From Flavobacteriales bacterium (GTDB taxonomy: Bacteria > Bacteroidota > Bacteroidia > Flavobacteriales_F > PHOS-HE28), in the NCBI GenBank assembly GCA_016715895.1, contig JADJXH010000004.1, positions 1,116,001 through 1,180,000 on the forward strand: a DNA stretch of 64,000 nt, written 5' to 3'. The notes beneath the pieces are model-generated. The model was not told the DNA's origin, ran no database searches, and was given only the letters and a program-made list of their open reading frames with translations. Position numbers and translations under genes: made by a program. Position 1 is the stretch's first letter; every line of letters starts with the position of its first letter. This document shows, one piece after another, positions 8,743 to 17,635 of the stretch.

Positions 8743-9645
8743 GAAGTATCCCTCTTTCTTCCTGTCCTCCATCGCGGCTTCACTCCGCTTGTCATCCATC
8801 CGGGACCCTCTTTCGGTGACACGCGACGAGGCCACCTCTTCAATGATCTCTTCCAAGGTGCTTGCGGGTGAATCCACCGCACCGGTGCAGCTCATGTCGC
8901 CGATGGTACGGAAACGCACGCGCTTCATGTACGGCTTCTCTTCAGGCTTCAAGCGCATCACCGGGCTGTTCGCGTAGATCACGCCGTCGCGCTCGAACAC
9001 CTCGCGCTCGTGGCTGAAGTAGATGCTGGGGATGGGGATCTTCTCCAGCAGAATGTACTGCCACACGTCCATCTCCGTCCAATTGCTGATGGGGAACGCG
9101 CGGAAGTGCTCGCCCGGACGCTTTTTGCCGTTGTAGAGGTTCCACAGCTCGGGCCGCTGGTTCTTCGGGTCCCACTGGCCGAACTCGTCGCGGTGGCTGA
9201 ACACGCGCTCCTTGGCGCGGGCCTTCTCCTCATCGCGCCGTCCGCCGCCGATGGCGCAGTCGATCTTGTGCTTCTCGATGGTGTCGAGCAGGGTCACCGT
9301 CTGCAGCTTGTTGCGGCTGGCATAGTAGCCGGTCTCCTCCTGCACGCGGCCCGTGTCGATGCTCTCCTGCACGCTGCCCACGATCAGCTTCGCGCCGTGC
9401 TCCTTCACCAGGTCGTCGCGGAAGGTCAAGGTCTCCTCGAAGTTGTGGCCGGTGTCCACGTGCACCAGCGGGAAGGGCACCTTGGCCGGGAAGAAGGCCT
9501 TGCGGGCCAGGTGGAAGCACACGATGCTGTCCTTGCCACCGCTGAAGAGCAGGGCCGGGTGCTCGAACTGCGCGGCCACCTCGCGCAGGATGTGCATGCT
9601 CTCGCTCTCGAGCTCCTTCAGGTGGGTGAGGCGGTAGGAATGCAT
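8740..9645 (-). CDS. cysD: Sulfate adenylyltransferase subunit 2
   Basis: The catalytic subunit of ATP sulfurylase, partner of CysN, making adenylyl sulfate in the cytoplasm. About 301 residues from the ATG at 9645; a TTG three codons upstream is possible but less likely. The PP-loop SGGKDSIV lies near residues 35-42, and the family segments CAIGGGRRDEEKARAKERVFS and FPISNWTEMDVW are present. The stop codon TGA at 8740-8742 is also the first three bases of the heptad array that leads into the S23 gene. Upstream, a 9-nt-word palindrome (9661-9746) separates it from cysC, so both junctions in this operon carry word arrays. Confidence 0.96.
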   Translation of the reverse strand: MHSYRLTHLKELESESMHILREVAAQFEHPALLFSGGKDSIVCFHLARKAFFPAKVPFPLVHVDTGHNFEETLTFRDDLVKEHGAKLIVGSVQESIDTGRVQEETGYYASRNKLQTVTLLDTIEKHKIDCAIGGGRRDEEKARAKERVFSHRDEFGQWDPKNQRPELWNLYNGKKRPGEHFRAFPISNWTEMDVWQYILLEKIPIPSIYFSHEREVFERDGVIYANSPVMRLKPEEKPYMKRVRFRTIGDMSCTGAVDSPASTLEEIIEEVASSRVTERGSRMDDKRSEAAMEDRKKEGYF

Positions 9646-9660
9646 CGATCTCAATTTTGA

Positions 9661-9746
9661 ACCGCAGAGGGCGCGGAGGACGCTGAGAAATGCAATTTCA
9701 GGACATCTCTCCTTATAATCTCTGCGAACTTTGCGTACTCTGCGGT
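9661..9746. repeat. Inverted array of 9-nt words between cysC and cysD
   Basis: Left arm: three 9-mers ACCGCAGAG, GGCGCGGAG, GACGCTGAG (9661-9687). Right arm, reverse complemented: ACCGCAGAG, TACGCAAAG, TTCGCAGAG (9720-9746). The outer 10 bp match perfectly as an inverted repeat (9660-9669 with 9738-9747), and the AT-rich core is about 32 bp. It encodes nothing and fills nearly all of the cysC-cysD gap. The design resembles the heptad arrays elsewhere in the window but with a 9-nt period. Confidence 0.75.
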
Positions 9747-9756
9747 TTTCTGGATT

Positions 9757-10362
9757 TTAGATCCTTTTAATGCGGGGAAGAATGAATTCGAAGATGTCGC
9801 CAGCGCAATCACCTGGCCCACGATCGGTGGTGCTCACTATTACATCCGCCTGTGTAGGTGGCTCAAAAGGCGCACTGATGCCCGTGAAGTCCTCCACCTC
9901 GCCGGCGCGGGCCTTGGCGTAAAGCCCCTTCACATCACGGCGCTCGCATTCCTCCAACGGGGTGTCGATGAAGACCTCCACGAAGTCCTCCGCGCCGATG
10001 ATGGCCTTCGCCTGTTCGCGGGTGGCGATGGTGGGCGAGACGAAGCAGCAGATGACCACGGTCCCGTTCTGCACGAAGAGCCTGGCCACTTCGGCGATGC
10101 GCCGGATGTTCTCCGTACGGTCGGCCTCCGAAAAGCCCAGGTTGTTGTTGAGGCCGGTGCGCACGTTGTCCCCATCGAGGACGATCGTGTACACCTGGGT
10201 GGCGTGCAGCACGCGCTCGAGCTCGCCGGCGATGGTGCTCTTGCCGCTCCCGCTCAACCCGGTCATCCACAGGCACAGGCCGCGCTGGCCCAAGAGCGCC
10301 TCCTTGTCGGAGCGCTGGAGCAGCCGGTCGAACACGGGGTGGATGTGGGTGGGGGCGGACAC
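9757..10362 (-). CDS. cysC: Adenylyl-sulfate kinase
   Basis: Phosphorylates adenylyl sulfate to PAPS using ATP. The P-loop GLSGSGKST lies at residues 35-43, followed by the family segments LDGDNVR and LNNNLGFSEADRTENIRR, and then FVSPT. I chose the GTG at 10362 (about 201 residues, the family length), because the longer open frame, to 10476, would add an unrelated tail overlapping the permease gene. It is the first gene of a cysC-cysD-cysN minus-strand group, so sulfate taken up can be activated to PAPS. No PAPS reductase is seen nearby. Confidence 0.94.
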   Translation of the reverse strand: MSAPTHIHPVFDRLLQRSDKEALLGQRGLCLWMTGLSGSGKSTIAGELERVLHATQVYTIVLDGDNVRTGLNNNLGFSEADRTENIRRIAEVARLFVQNGTVVICCFVSPTIATREQAKAIIGAEDFVEVFIDTPLEECERRDVKGLYAKARAGEVEDFTGISAPFEPPTQADVIVSTTDRGPGDCAGDIFEFILPRIKRI

Positions 10363-10423
10363 GGTTCCGGAGCGGCCGCGAAGGTACGCGATCACCCGCA
10401 GGAAAGCCGCGCCGGACGCGGGG

Positions 10424-12085
10424 TCAGAGGGCACGCGGCAGGCGCGCCAGACGGCTGTGGCGGTAGCCGTAGGCAAAGTAGCAGGCGAGGCCGATCAGCA
10501 GCCAGGTGCCGAACCACTTCCAGTTGCTGGCGGCCATGCCGGTGAGCAGGTAGCAGCAGGAGGCCAGGCCGAGCACGGGGATCAGCGACCAGCGGTGCAC
10601 GAAGCTCAGGGCGGACAGGCCGACGCAGAGCGCCCAGAACACCAGGAGGGGGATGCGCTGAGCGCCGTGCTGGCCGGCGGGGTCGAGCAGGTCGCTGAAG
10701 TAGCCGGGGAGGCCCACGCGGACGAGCACCACGGCCAGCAGCAGGAGCGCGGGCACGATCCAGCGGCCGTCGATGTGGGGAAGGTGGAATCCCGAGGGGC
10801 CGCGTTCGCGGCGGGGCATCAGCAGCACACCGCCGCACACCAGCACGAAGGCGAAGAGGGTGCCGATGCTGGTGAAGTCCAGGATGAAGGCCTCATCGGT
10901 GAACAGGATGGGCACGCCCACCACCAGGCCGGTGACGAGGGTGCTGAAGCCTGGCGTGCGGTAGCGGGGATGGATGCGGGCGAAGGGCTTGGGCAGCAGG
11001 CCATCGCGGCTCATGCTCATCCAGATGCGGGGCTGGCCGAGCTGGAAGACGAGCATCACGCTGGTCATGGCCACCACGGCGGCGATGCTCACCAGCAGCA
11101 GCATCCACTTCACGCCGCGGAGGGCGAAGACCTCGGCCAGCGGGTCGCTGACGTCGAGCTGGGCGAAGGGCACCATGCCGGTGAGGACGAGCGCCAGCAG
11201 GATGTAGACCATCGTGCAGATCACGAGGCTGAGGATCATGCCGCGGGGCAGGTCGCGCTGCGGGTCGCGGCTCTCCTCGGCCAGGGTGCTCACCGCGTCG
11301 AAGCCGATATAGGCGAAGAAGACGGCGCTGGCGCCGGCCATCACGCCGCCGAAGCCGTTGGGCAGGAAGGGTGTCCACTGGTCGATGTCGACATACGCGA
11401 TGCCCACGCCGATCACCAGGGCGATGATGACGAGCTTGACGATGACCATGATGTTGCTGGCGTTGCGGCTTTCGCGCACGCCCACGTAGCACAGGGCGGT
11501 GATGAGCACATTGATGGCGAAGGCGGGCAGATCGAGGATGATGCGCAGGCCGCCGATCACCGGTGCGGTGTTCCAGGCGGTGAGCCCTTCGCCGGGCGTG
11601 TTGTTGACGGCGGAAGCGGAGGCGCTGCGGTGGTTGATGGTGAGCCACTCGGGCAGGTGCAGGCCGGCGGCGTCGAGCAGGTTGGTGAAGTAGCCGCTCC
11701 AGCTGAAGGCCACGTAGATGTTGCCGATGCTGTACTCCATCAGCAGGGCCCAGCCGATGATCGAGGCGAAGAGCTCCCCGAAGCTCACGTAGGCGTAGGT
11801 GTAGGCGCTGCCGCTGGCGGGCACGCGGGCGGCGAACTCGGCGTAGCACAGGGCGGTGAAGCCGCAGGCCACGGCGCACAGCACGAAAAGCAGCACCACG
11901 CCCGGACCGCCGCTGGCGCAGGCCTGGCCCATGCTGCTGAAACTGCCCGCACCGATGATGGCGGCGATGCCGAAGAAGGTGAGGTCGCGCAGGGTGAGGT
12001 GCCGGCCGAGCGCGGCGCCGCCATGGATCTCGCCCTCCGGGGTGGCATCGTGGGTGGCGGGCTTGCGACGGAAGAGCTGGTTCAT
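10424..12085 (-). CDS. APC-family amino acid permease
   Basis: A 553-residue inner-membrane transporter of the amino acid-polyamine-organocation superfamily, with about 12-14 hydrophobic segments. The N-terminal family signature FFGIAAIIGAGSF is near residue 37, and later segments (FFAYIGFDAVSTLAEESRDPQRDLPRG) match the cationic amino acid transporter subgroup. The substrate cannot be assigned from sequence alone. The gene ends 61 bp before cysC on the same strand. A long open frame on the opposite strand is a GC-rich shadow of this gene. Confidence 0.92.
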   Translation of the reverse strand: MNQLFRRKPATHDATPEGEIHGGAALGRHLTLRDLTFFGIAAIIGAGSFSSMGQACASGGPGVVLLFVLCAVACGFTALCYAEFAARVPASGSAYTYAYVSFGELFASIIGWALLMEYSIGNIYVAFSWSGYFTNLLDAAGLHLPEWLTINHRSASASAVNNTPGEGLTAWNTAPVIGGLRIILDLPAFAINVLITALCYVGVRESRNASNIMVIVKLVIIALVIGVGIAYVDIDQWTPFLPNGFGGVMAGASAVFFAYIGFDAVSTLAEESRDPQRDLPRGMILSLVICTMVYILLALVLTGMVPFAQLDVSDPLAEVFALRGVKWMLLLVSIAAVVAMTSVMLVFQLGQPRIWMSMSRDGLLPKPFARIHPRYRTPGFSTLVTGLVVGVPILFTDEAFILDFTSIGTLFAFVLVCGGVLLMPRRERGPSGFHLPHIDGRWIVPALLLLAVVLVRVGLPGYFSDLLDPAGQHGAQRIPLLVFWALCVGLSALSFVHRWSLIPVLGLASCCYLLTGMAASNWKWFGTWLLIGLACYFAYGYRHSRLARLPRAL

Positions 12086-12408
12086 GCCGGATCGGGTTCA
12101 GCCTTCCTCGTTCAGCTTCGCCAGTTCCCGAGCCACCCTTCGCACATGCTCACGACCGGGAGGCCACCGTGCTGTCCACCACCCACGTGCAGGGCATGGG
12201 TGGACTGATGAACGGACCCACGGTGCGCAGGTACGATTGGAGTGGATCGATCCCACTGTCCGAGGGCGGCGATCGGATGTTCCTCCGTGATCGTCGCGCG
12301 GTGTTCGTGCCCGGCGACGCCCCCCGGCACCATCGCGATGGAGATCCACGGGGTGAGCCGGTCGCTGCTGGTCATGCGGGGCAATGTACGCGGCGCGGTC
12401 CGGCCATG
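12086..12408. other. Intergenic region with possible decayed coding remnant
   Basis: About 320 bp between the permease start and the terminator of the upstream operon. A minus-strand frame beginning near 12375 reads plausibly (TSSDRLTPWISIAMVPGG) but then needs frame changes to stay protein-like, so it may be a decayed gene fragment. No stand-alone gene is supported. Confidence 0.3.
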
Positions 12409-12434
12409 AAAAAGGGAGGCCGCGGCCTCCCTTT
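12409..12434 (-). terminator. Rho-independent terminator of the exb-tonB-TPR operon
   Basis: A perfect 24-bp palindrome (AAAGGGAGGCCG and its complement, 12411-12434), followed on the minus strand by a run of five T. It lies 20 bp after the stop of the last gene in the operon. Confidence 0.85.
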
Positions 12435-12454
12435 CCCGATGTCGTGGCTGACGT

Positions 12455-14245
12455 TCACTGTGCGGGCAGGGTGCAGTCCTTGGCGCTCACGTCCTGCAGT
12501 TCCTTGGTCAGGAGCATGTCCGTTCCCTGCTTGGTGTTGCTGGTGCCGGCGTTCAGGGCCTTCAGTTGCTCGAACCAGCACTTGGCCATGCCCGGGTCCT
12601 TCTCCTTGCTGAAGTGGTAGAAACCGAGGTAGAAGTATGCCTCCTCGAGGTCCACCTTGTACTTGGTCTGGTCCTCCGGTTTGATGTGGCGGACCACCTC
12701 CTCGTAGAAGGGCCGGGCCTGCCAGGTCTGCTTGTCGGGGTCGAGGCCCACGTTGGCGCGCGCACGGCCCAGGTACCCTTGGTGCAGGCCGGGCTGCTTC
12801 TCCGTGTATACGGCCCAGGCGCTGTCCGAGGTGGTGTACATCCTGGCCTTGTAGGCGTTGCTGCCCAGGTAGTAATAGTCGTTCACCTCGGGCTTGCCGC
12901 TGGCGATCTTCTCCTGGAAGGCACGGGTGGCCAGATCGAACCGCTTGGCCTTGCCGAAGGCCTTGCCCGCCTCGCTGAAGAGGTAGGCCTTGGTGCGGTC
13001 CATGCGCGCGGCCTTCAGGTAGCTCTCCGCAGCGAGGGAGTCCAGGTCCGGACCCGTGACGGTCACGGCGGATGCATCGGTCGGACCCGGGGCCGGAGGT
13101 GTTGCCTTGGCGGCCAGACCCGCGTAGATCTTGCCCATATACTCGTGGTCGGTGGAAATCACCTTGTCGGCGGGTTGCTCGGCGAAGTAGGCCTCCATGG
13201 CGGTGCGGGCCGCCTGGAAGTCCCCGGCCTCGCACCGGGCGTAGCCCTCGATGCGGCGCAGGTTGTTGTCCTTCACACCCGTGCCACGCACCGCATCGAT
13301 CTCGGCGATGCTCTCGGTGTACTTGCCCACCAGGAAGAGGAACTTGGCGTAGCGCACGCGGGCGCTGATGTTGCCGGCGTTCAGCTCGAGGTACTTGTTG
13401 TAGTCGGCCGTGGCCTTGTCGTAGGCCTTGGTCATGAAGAGGGCTTCGGCACGGCCGCTGTAGGCGGGGGCGAAGGAGGGGTCGATGGCCACCGCGCGGT
13501 CGTACTCGGCGATGGCGGCCTCGTAGTTCTTGGCGCGGTGGTACATCAGGGCCTTCTTGGCCACCGGGCGGGCGGCGCTGGGCATCAGTTCGGCGGCGCG
13601 CTTGTAGGCCGCCACGGCCTCGCTGGCGTCAAAGGAGCCGCGGGCCACCAGGAGGTCACCGCGCAGCACCTGGGCGTCGGCATCATTGGGGTTCAGCTCG
13701 ATGGCCTTGTCCACGTGGGTGAGCGCCGTGGGCACATCGGGATCGGGACCGGCGCCGTACGCATCGGCCACCTCGCGGTAGGTGAGGGCCTTGAGCTCCT
13801 TGGGATGCTTGGCCGCCTTGTCCTCGGCCAACGCGATCGCCTCGTTCAGCTTGGCCTTGGCCTCCTCACGGCGGGCCTGGGCCTCCTGGAGGGCGCCCCC
13901 GCTGGCGTCATCAGGGATGCCGTGGGCGAAGAGCACCTTGCCGAGGCCGGCATGGTTCAGCGGGTAACGGGGGTTCAGCTCCGCGCCGCGGCGGTAGCAC
14001 AGCTGGGCGCTGTCCGGCTGCTCGTTCTCCCAGTAGTTCTCGCCCAGGAAGTACCAGGTGGCACCGTCGTTGGGCGTGGCGGCCAGCAGCTTGCGGAAGG
14101 CCGTGGTGGCGGCCTCGAACTGTTCGCGGTCGGTGAGGCGCTGGGCGTCCTGCAGGGTCTGGGCATTGGCGGTGAGGGGAAGTGCGGCGAGCAGGTGGCC
14201 GGTCACGAAGCCGAGGAGCAGGTTCTTGTTCGTCAGGTGTTCCAT
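12455..14245 (-). CDS. Secreted TPR-repeat protein of the ExbBD-TonB operon
   Basis: A 596-residue protein with an N-terminal signal sequence (hydrophobic LLLGFVTGHLLAALPL, then ANA) and about ten tetratricopeptide repeats, such as AATTAFRKLLAATPNDGATWYFLGENYWE and AIAEYDRAVAIDPSFAPAYSGRAEAL. It is probably periplasmic. As last gene of the exbB-exbD-exbD-tonB cluster it matches an arrangement common in Bacteroidota, where a TPR protein follows a PstS-like protein. It likely acts as a scaffold in envelope energisation, though no partner is proven. It ends at a strong terminator. Confidence 0.85.
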   Translation of the reverse strand: MEHLTNKNLLLGFVTGHLLAALPLTANAQTLQDAQRLTDREQFEAATTAFRKLLAATPNDGATWYFLGENYWENEQPDSAQLCYRRGAELNPRYPLNHAGLGKVLFAHGIPDDASGGALQEAQARREEAKAKLNEAIALAEDKAAKHPKELKALTYREVADAYGAGPDPDVPTALTHVDKAIELNPNDADAQVLRGDLLVARGSFDASEAVAAYKRAAELMPSAARPVAKKALMYHRAKNYEAAIAEYDRAVAIDPSFAPAYSGRAEALFMTKAYDKATADYNKYLELNAGNISARVRYAKFLFLVGKYTESIAEIDAVRGTGVKDNNLRRIEGYARCEAGDFQAARTAMEAYFAEQPADKVISTDHEYMGKIYAGLAAKATPPAPGPTDASAVTVTGPDLDSLAAESYLKAARMDRTKAYLFSEAGKAFGKAKRFDLATRAFQEKIASGKPEVNDYYYLGSNAYKARMYTTSDSAWAVYTEKQPGLHQGYLGRARANVGLDPDKQTWQARPFYEEVVRHIKPEDQTKYKVDLEEAYFYLGFYHFSKEKDPGMAKCWFEQLKALNAGTSNTKQGTDMLLTKELQDVSAKDCTLPAQ

Positions 14246-14251
14246 CGTTGT

Positions 14252-15142
14252 TCAGGGGGTCACGATCATCACGTCGCGTGCAGGCACATGCGCGGGGGCG
14301 AGGCCTTTCTTGAGGAGGATGCGTTGACCCTTGTGTCCGGCCACAAAGGAAGCGAACCCCGTGCCAAGCCCGCTCTTGCCCTCGGTCACCAGCATCATCA
14401 AGGGCCGGCGCAAGGGATAGCGGCCGTCCTTCAGGGTGCCCTGGGTGGGTGCCAGGGCCGGGCCATCGCCGCGGTGGACGGGCACCAGGCGCAGGCCGTC
14501 GCGCAGCGCCCGGCAGGCCGGGTCGTCCAGGTCGCTCATCAGGCTGAAGGCCAGCAGCCCGATGGCCGTGCTGTCGCGGCGCAGGCGGTCCACGAGGTCC
14601 TCGGGCCCGTGGGCCACCTGCACCTTCAGGGCCTGGTCGGTGGCGCCGTGCCACAGGCTGTCCACCAGCGAGCGGGCCACCCCGCTGCCGGCGTCGTCCA
14701 GCAGGGCGGCACAGGGCCGCCCGCCCAAGCGGCCGTCGCGCAGGATCCCGCGGAGCTCATCGAGGCTCAGGCTGTCGGGCCCGGCGGGATGGGCCAGCAC
14801 GGCGATGGCCTCCACGGCCACGGCCTCCACATGGGGGGTGAGCTGCCGGGTGCGGAAGTAGGCCTGCTGGTCGGCGCCGGGCAGGAAGGTGCCGAACACG
14901 GCGCGTACGCTGTCGTTCAGCATGGCCTGCACCAACTGGCGCTCAGGCAGATAGCGCACGTCCACCCGGGCCTTTTCGTACAGCGCTTCAAAGGTGGTGC
15001 GCTGGTCCTCGAGCACGGGGCGCAGGTCCTGGTCGGCGAGCACCAGCACGTGGCCGAAGGTGGGGCTGTCGTCGCTGCGCGGGTCGGGCGGACCGCTGCT
15101 GCAGGCGGCCAGGAGGAGCATCAGCAGGCCGGTGTGCCGCAT
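14252..15142 (-). CDS. PstS-like substrate-binding lipoprotein
   Basis: A 296-residue protein with a lipoprotein signal (LLMLLLAACSS, lipobox Cys near residue 14) and the fold pattern of phosphate-type periplasmic binding proteins, for example SLDELRGILRDG and a late segment YPLRRPLMMLV resembling the PstS family. No phosphate transport genes (pstABC) are nearby. Its place between the small membrane protein and the TPR gene, 3 bp and 6 bp from its neighbours, suggests a role in the TonB complex rather than import. It could bind a different anion or act structurally. Confidence 0.8.
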   Translation of the reverse strand: MRHTGLLMLLLAACSSGPPDPRSDDSPTFGHVLVLADQDLRPVLEDQRTTFEALYEKARVDVRYLPERQLVQAMLNDSVRAVFGTFLPGADQQAYFRTRQLTPHVEAVAVEAIAVLAHPAGPDSLSLDELRGILRDGRLGGRPCAALLDDAGSGVARSLVDSLWHGATDQALKVQVAHGPEDLVDRLRRDSTAIGLLAFSLMSDLDDPACRALRDGLRLVPVHRGDGPALAPTQGTLKDGRYPLRRPLMMLVTEGKSGLGTGFASFVAGHKGQRILLKKGLAPAHVPARDVMIVTP

Positions 15143-15145
15143 GGC

Positions 15146-15343
15146 TCAGGAATGGCCGTGGTCGGCCTTGCGCTTGCGCCACCACATCACCAGGCGCAGC
15201 AGGCCGTAGCCCACCAGCACCAGGGCCAGCACCGCGCGGTAATTCGGCAGCACGTCGCTGGCGAAAGGGGTTAGGCCGATGACCAGGCCGGCCAGGATGT
15301 AGAAGCCGGACATCCCGATGGCGAAGGCGGTGCGCAGGTCCAT
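15146..15343 (-). CDS. Small two-TM membrane protein of the tonB operon
   Basis: A 65-residue protein with two hydrophobic helices (about residues 8-26 and 38-54) and a basic, His-containing tail (WWRKRKADHGHS). It lies 16 bp after tonB and 3 bp before the PstS-like gene, so it is co-transcribed. No function is recognised. Confidence 0.75.
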   Translation of the reverse strand: MDLRTAFAIGMSGFYILAGLVIGLTPFASDVLPNYRAVLALVLVGYGLLRLVMWWRKRKADHGHS

Positions 15344-15359
15344 CGCCCGGCCCGGCGCC

Positions 15360-16202
15360 TCAGCGCAGGTCGAAGTTGATGGGGATGACGTACCGCACCT
15401 TCACGGGGCGGCCGTTCTGCTTGCCGGGGCTCCACTTGGGGGAGGCTTTCATCACACGGGTGGCCTCCTTGTCCAGGCCGGCGCTCACGCCGCGCACGGT
15501 GCGCACCTCGGTGATGGAGCCGTCCCTGTCCACGACGAACTCCACGAAGACGCGGCCCTCGATGCCCTGTTCGGCCTCCATCTGGGGGTACTTCACGTTC
15601 TTGCCGAGGTACTTGTAGAACTCGGCCTCACCCCCGGGGAAGGTGGGTTTCTCCTCCACGGCGGCGAACATCATCACCTCCTCCTCCACCGGCGGGGGCG
15701 GGGGCGGGGGTTCTTCGCTCTTCTCGCCTTCCTGGGTCACAGTGCTGGCCGTGGTCTCCTCCAGGATCTCCTGGGTGGGGGGCGGTTCCTCCACGGGCTC
15801 GTCCACGGCCTCCAGGGCGGTGAACTGCACGGTCTCGATCTTGGGCGGGGGCGGCACCTCCACGGGCGGGGGCGGGGGCTCCTCCTTCTTCTCCTCCTCG
15901 AAGAGCTCGAGGTTCACGTCCACGATCTTCTTGGCCTCCACCACCTCCTCCTCGCCGCCGCCAAGGGCCTCGATGATCTTGGGTGTGCCGATCGCCAGGC
16001 CGAAGAAGGCCACCGAGCTGCCCACGGCGATCATCAGGCGCTTCACATAGTCGCGGCGCAGCACGAAGGCGCCGTAGGCCTGGTTGCGGCCTTCGAACAC
16101 CAGCTGGTTGCGCACCGTGGTGAGCACGTTGTTCCAGCTGAAATCCAGCGTCATCACCAGGGAAAGGACCAGCAGGATGCCGGTGATCAGGAGGTATTCC
16201 AT
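15360..16202 (-). CDS. tonB: TonB-family energy transducer
   Basis: Transmits proton-motive force from ExbB/ExbD to outer-membrane receptors. The 280 residues have a TonB layout with an N-terminal membrane anchor (first 20 residues) and a second hydrophobic segment near residue 60. A periplasmic linker follows, rich in Pro and Glu (runs of five and seven Pro), and then a C-terminal TonB domain (GRVFVEFVVDRDG, then SPKWSPGKQNGRPVKVRYVIPINF). The gene starts 3 bp after the second exbD. The extra N-terminal membrane segment compared with E. coli TonB is common in Bacteroidota. Confidence 0.93.
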   Translation of the reverse strand: MEYLLITGILLVLSLVMTLDFSWNNVLTTVRNQLVFEGRNQAYGAFVLRRDYVKRLMIAVGSSVAFFGLAIGTPKIIEALGGGEEEVVEAKKIVDVNLELFEEEKKEEPPPPPVEVPPPPKIETVQFTALEAVDEPVEEPPPTQEILEETTASTVTQEGEKSEEPPPPPPPVEEEVMMFAAVEEKPTFPGGEAEFYKYLGKNVKYPQMEAEQGIEGRVFVEFVVDRDGSITEVRTVRGVSAGLDKEATRVMKASPKWSPGKQNGRPVKVRYVIPINFDLR

Positions 16203-16205
16203 GGC

Positions 16206-16856
16206 TCAGATGGTTGCTTTCTCCGCGTCGAGCAGCAGCTGTTCAGCGGTCTTCAGGCTGTCCAGCACGCCATAGGAGCCGATGCCGCTGATGTCCATCT
16301 CGTCGACGATGTCGATCATGTTGCGGTACTTGGCGTCCTTGTCGGTCTTGATGATGGCCTTGAGGTTGGTGGGGTCCCCCTTGGTCTTGCGCCGCAGGCT
16401 GTCGTAAGCCGCCTCAGTGATCTTGCCACTATTGAAGTCACGCGCCAGCTGGTTGAGCTTCTCCACGGCCTCCTTGTTGCGCTCCAGCAGCACCTGGCGC
16501 ACCTTGCTGAAGTCGGTGCGGGTGAGGGTGGTGGGCGGCTTGCCGCTGCCGTCGGTGGGGGTGTGGAACTCGCCCAGGTAGTAGAAGATCTGGTCCTTGG
16601 CGGTGAGGATGAGCGTGATGGCGTTGCTCAGCTCGGTCTTCTTGTCGTCGGTAGGGTCCTCGTCCGGCACCGGGAAGGTCATCTGCAGGGTGCTCGGTTT
16701 GTACATGGTGGTGGTGAGGATGAAGAAGGTGAGCAGCAGGAAGGCCAGGTCCACCATCGGCGTCATGTCGATGCGGGTGCTGCCTTTCTTGGCGCGTTTC
16801 TTCTGGTGGCGTTTTCCTCCGCCGCCTTCTTCGCCTCCACCGGGTGCGTCTGCCAT
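16206..16856 (-). CDS. exbD: ExbD/TolR-family biopolymer transport protein (second copy)
   Basis: An ExbD-like stator component with one transmembrane helix and a periplasmic domain. A basic N-terminus (GGGKRHQKKRAKKGSTRID) leads into the conserved MTPMVDLAFLLLTFFILTTTM helix, which holds the proton-path Asp. I start at the ATG at 16856 (216 residues); a GTG 14 codons upstream is open but less likely. The periplasmic part contains an insertion with charged helices (RQVLLERNKEAVEKLNQLARD) longer than in E. coli ExbD. It lies between the other exbD and tonB. Confidence 0.92.
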   Translation of the reverse strand: MADAPGGGEEGGGGKRHQKKRAKKGSTRIDMTPMVDLAFLLLTFFILTTTMYKPSTLQMTFPVPDEDPTDDKKTELSNAITLILTAKDQIFYYLGEFHTPTDGSGKPPTTLTRTDFSKVRQVLLERNKEAVEKLNQLARDFNSGKITEAAYDSLRRKTKGDPTNLKAIIKTDKDAKYRNMIDIVDEMDISGIGSYGVLDSLKTAEQLLLDAEKATI

Positions 16857-16926
16857 GGTCGGGTCTCGTTGGGCGGGTCGTTCCAGTGCCCCGTACACGT
16901 GTGCACGGGAATGGTTCGACCGGCTG

Positions 16927-17556
16927 TTACATCCGTGATTCCTCCAGGTCGGTGATCATCTTGAAGCGGTTGATCTGGATGCCCGGGGATTGGAAGATCC
17001 GGATCACCTCCGCCACCTTGGAATAGTTGGTGTTGCCATCGGCCTTCAGGGCCACCAGCGGGTTGATGCCCGCCTCTTCGTAGAACAGCAGGCGCGTGGT
17101 GATGATCCAGTCGCGCAGCTGGTTGTTGGTGCTGTCCGTGGGGATGCCCTCGAACTGCCGGTCGAACTCCTTGCGGGCTCCGCCGGTGGGCAGGGCGAGG
17201 TAGGCGGGCAGCTGCTGGATGGGGATGCCCACGGCGCCCACATTGGCGAACTTCACCTTGTCCTCGTCGCTGGGGGTGTAATTGATGCGCTTGCCCATCT
17301 CCTCGAGCACCTTCAGGCGCACCTTCTTGTCGGTCATATCCCAATACACCTTGCCGGCGCTGTCCACCACGATGGTCATCAGGTTCTCCGTGGGGATGGG
17401 GCTCTGGCTCATGGACGAAGGGGTGTCCACGGCCACGGCCTCCTCCGGTCGGAACTGGGCGGTGAGCATGAAGAAGGTGACCAGCAGGAAGGCCAGGTCC
17501 ACCATGGGGGTCATGTCGAGCTCGGGGCTCTTCTTGGGCATCTTCAGCTTCGGCAT
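16927..17556 (-). CDS. exbD: ExbD/TolR-family biopolymer transport protein (first copy)
   Basis: A 209-residue ExbD paralogue with the N-terminal KKSPELDMTPMVDLAFLLVTF helix, again with the conserved membrane Asp. The periplasmic region differs strongly from the next copy. Paired, divergent ExbD proteins next to one ExbB are usual in Bacteroidota and probably form a heteromeric stator. The gene lies 79 bp after exbB and 70 bp before the second exbD. Confidence 0.92.
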   Translation of the reverse strand: MPKLKMPKKSPELDMTPMVDLAFLLVTFFMLTAQFRPEEAVAVDTPSSMSQSPIPTENLMTIVVDSAGKVYWDMTDKKVRLKVLEEMGKRINYTPSDEDKVKFANVGAVGIPIQQLPAYLALPTGGARKEFDRQFEGIPTDSTNNQLRDWIITTRLLFYEEAGINPLVALKADGNTNYSKVAEVIRIFQSPGIQINRFKMITDLEESRM

Positions 17557-17635
17557 GCGTCGGGGGTCTGGTTCGTTGACGGTGAACGCCCGGCCGCCGG
17601 GGGGGTGAGCCCCCGGACGCCGGTGCCGTGCGGGG

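Noticed and set aside
12112..12384. A 90-residue minus-strand gene
   Set aside because: Parts look protein-like, but only with frame changes; no start signal or family match supports an intact gene.
12566..15274. A 902-residue plus-strand frame opposite the TPR and PstS-like genes
   Set aside because: Composition is that of an antisense shadow (Gly/His/Val/Leu-rich), no motif, and both genes opposite are well supported.
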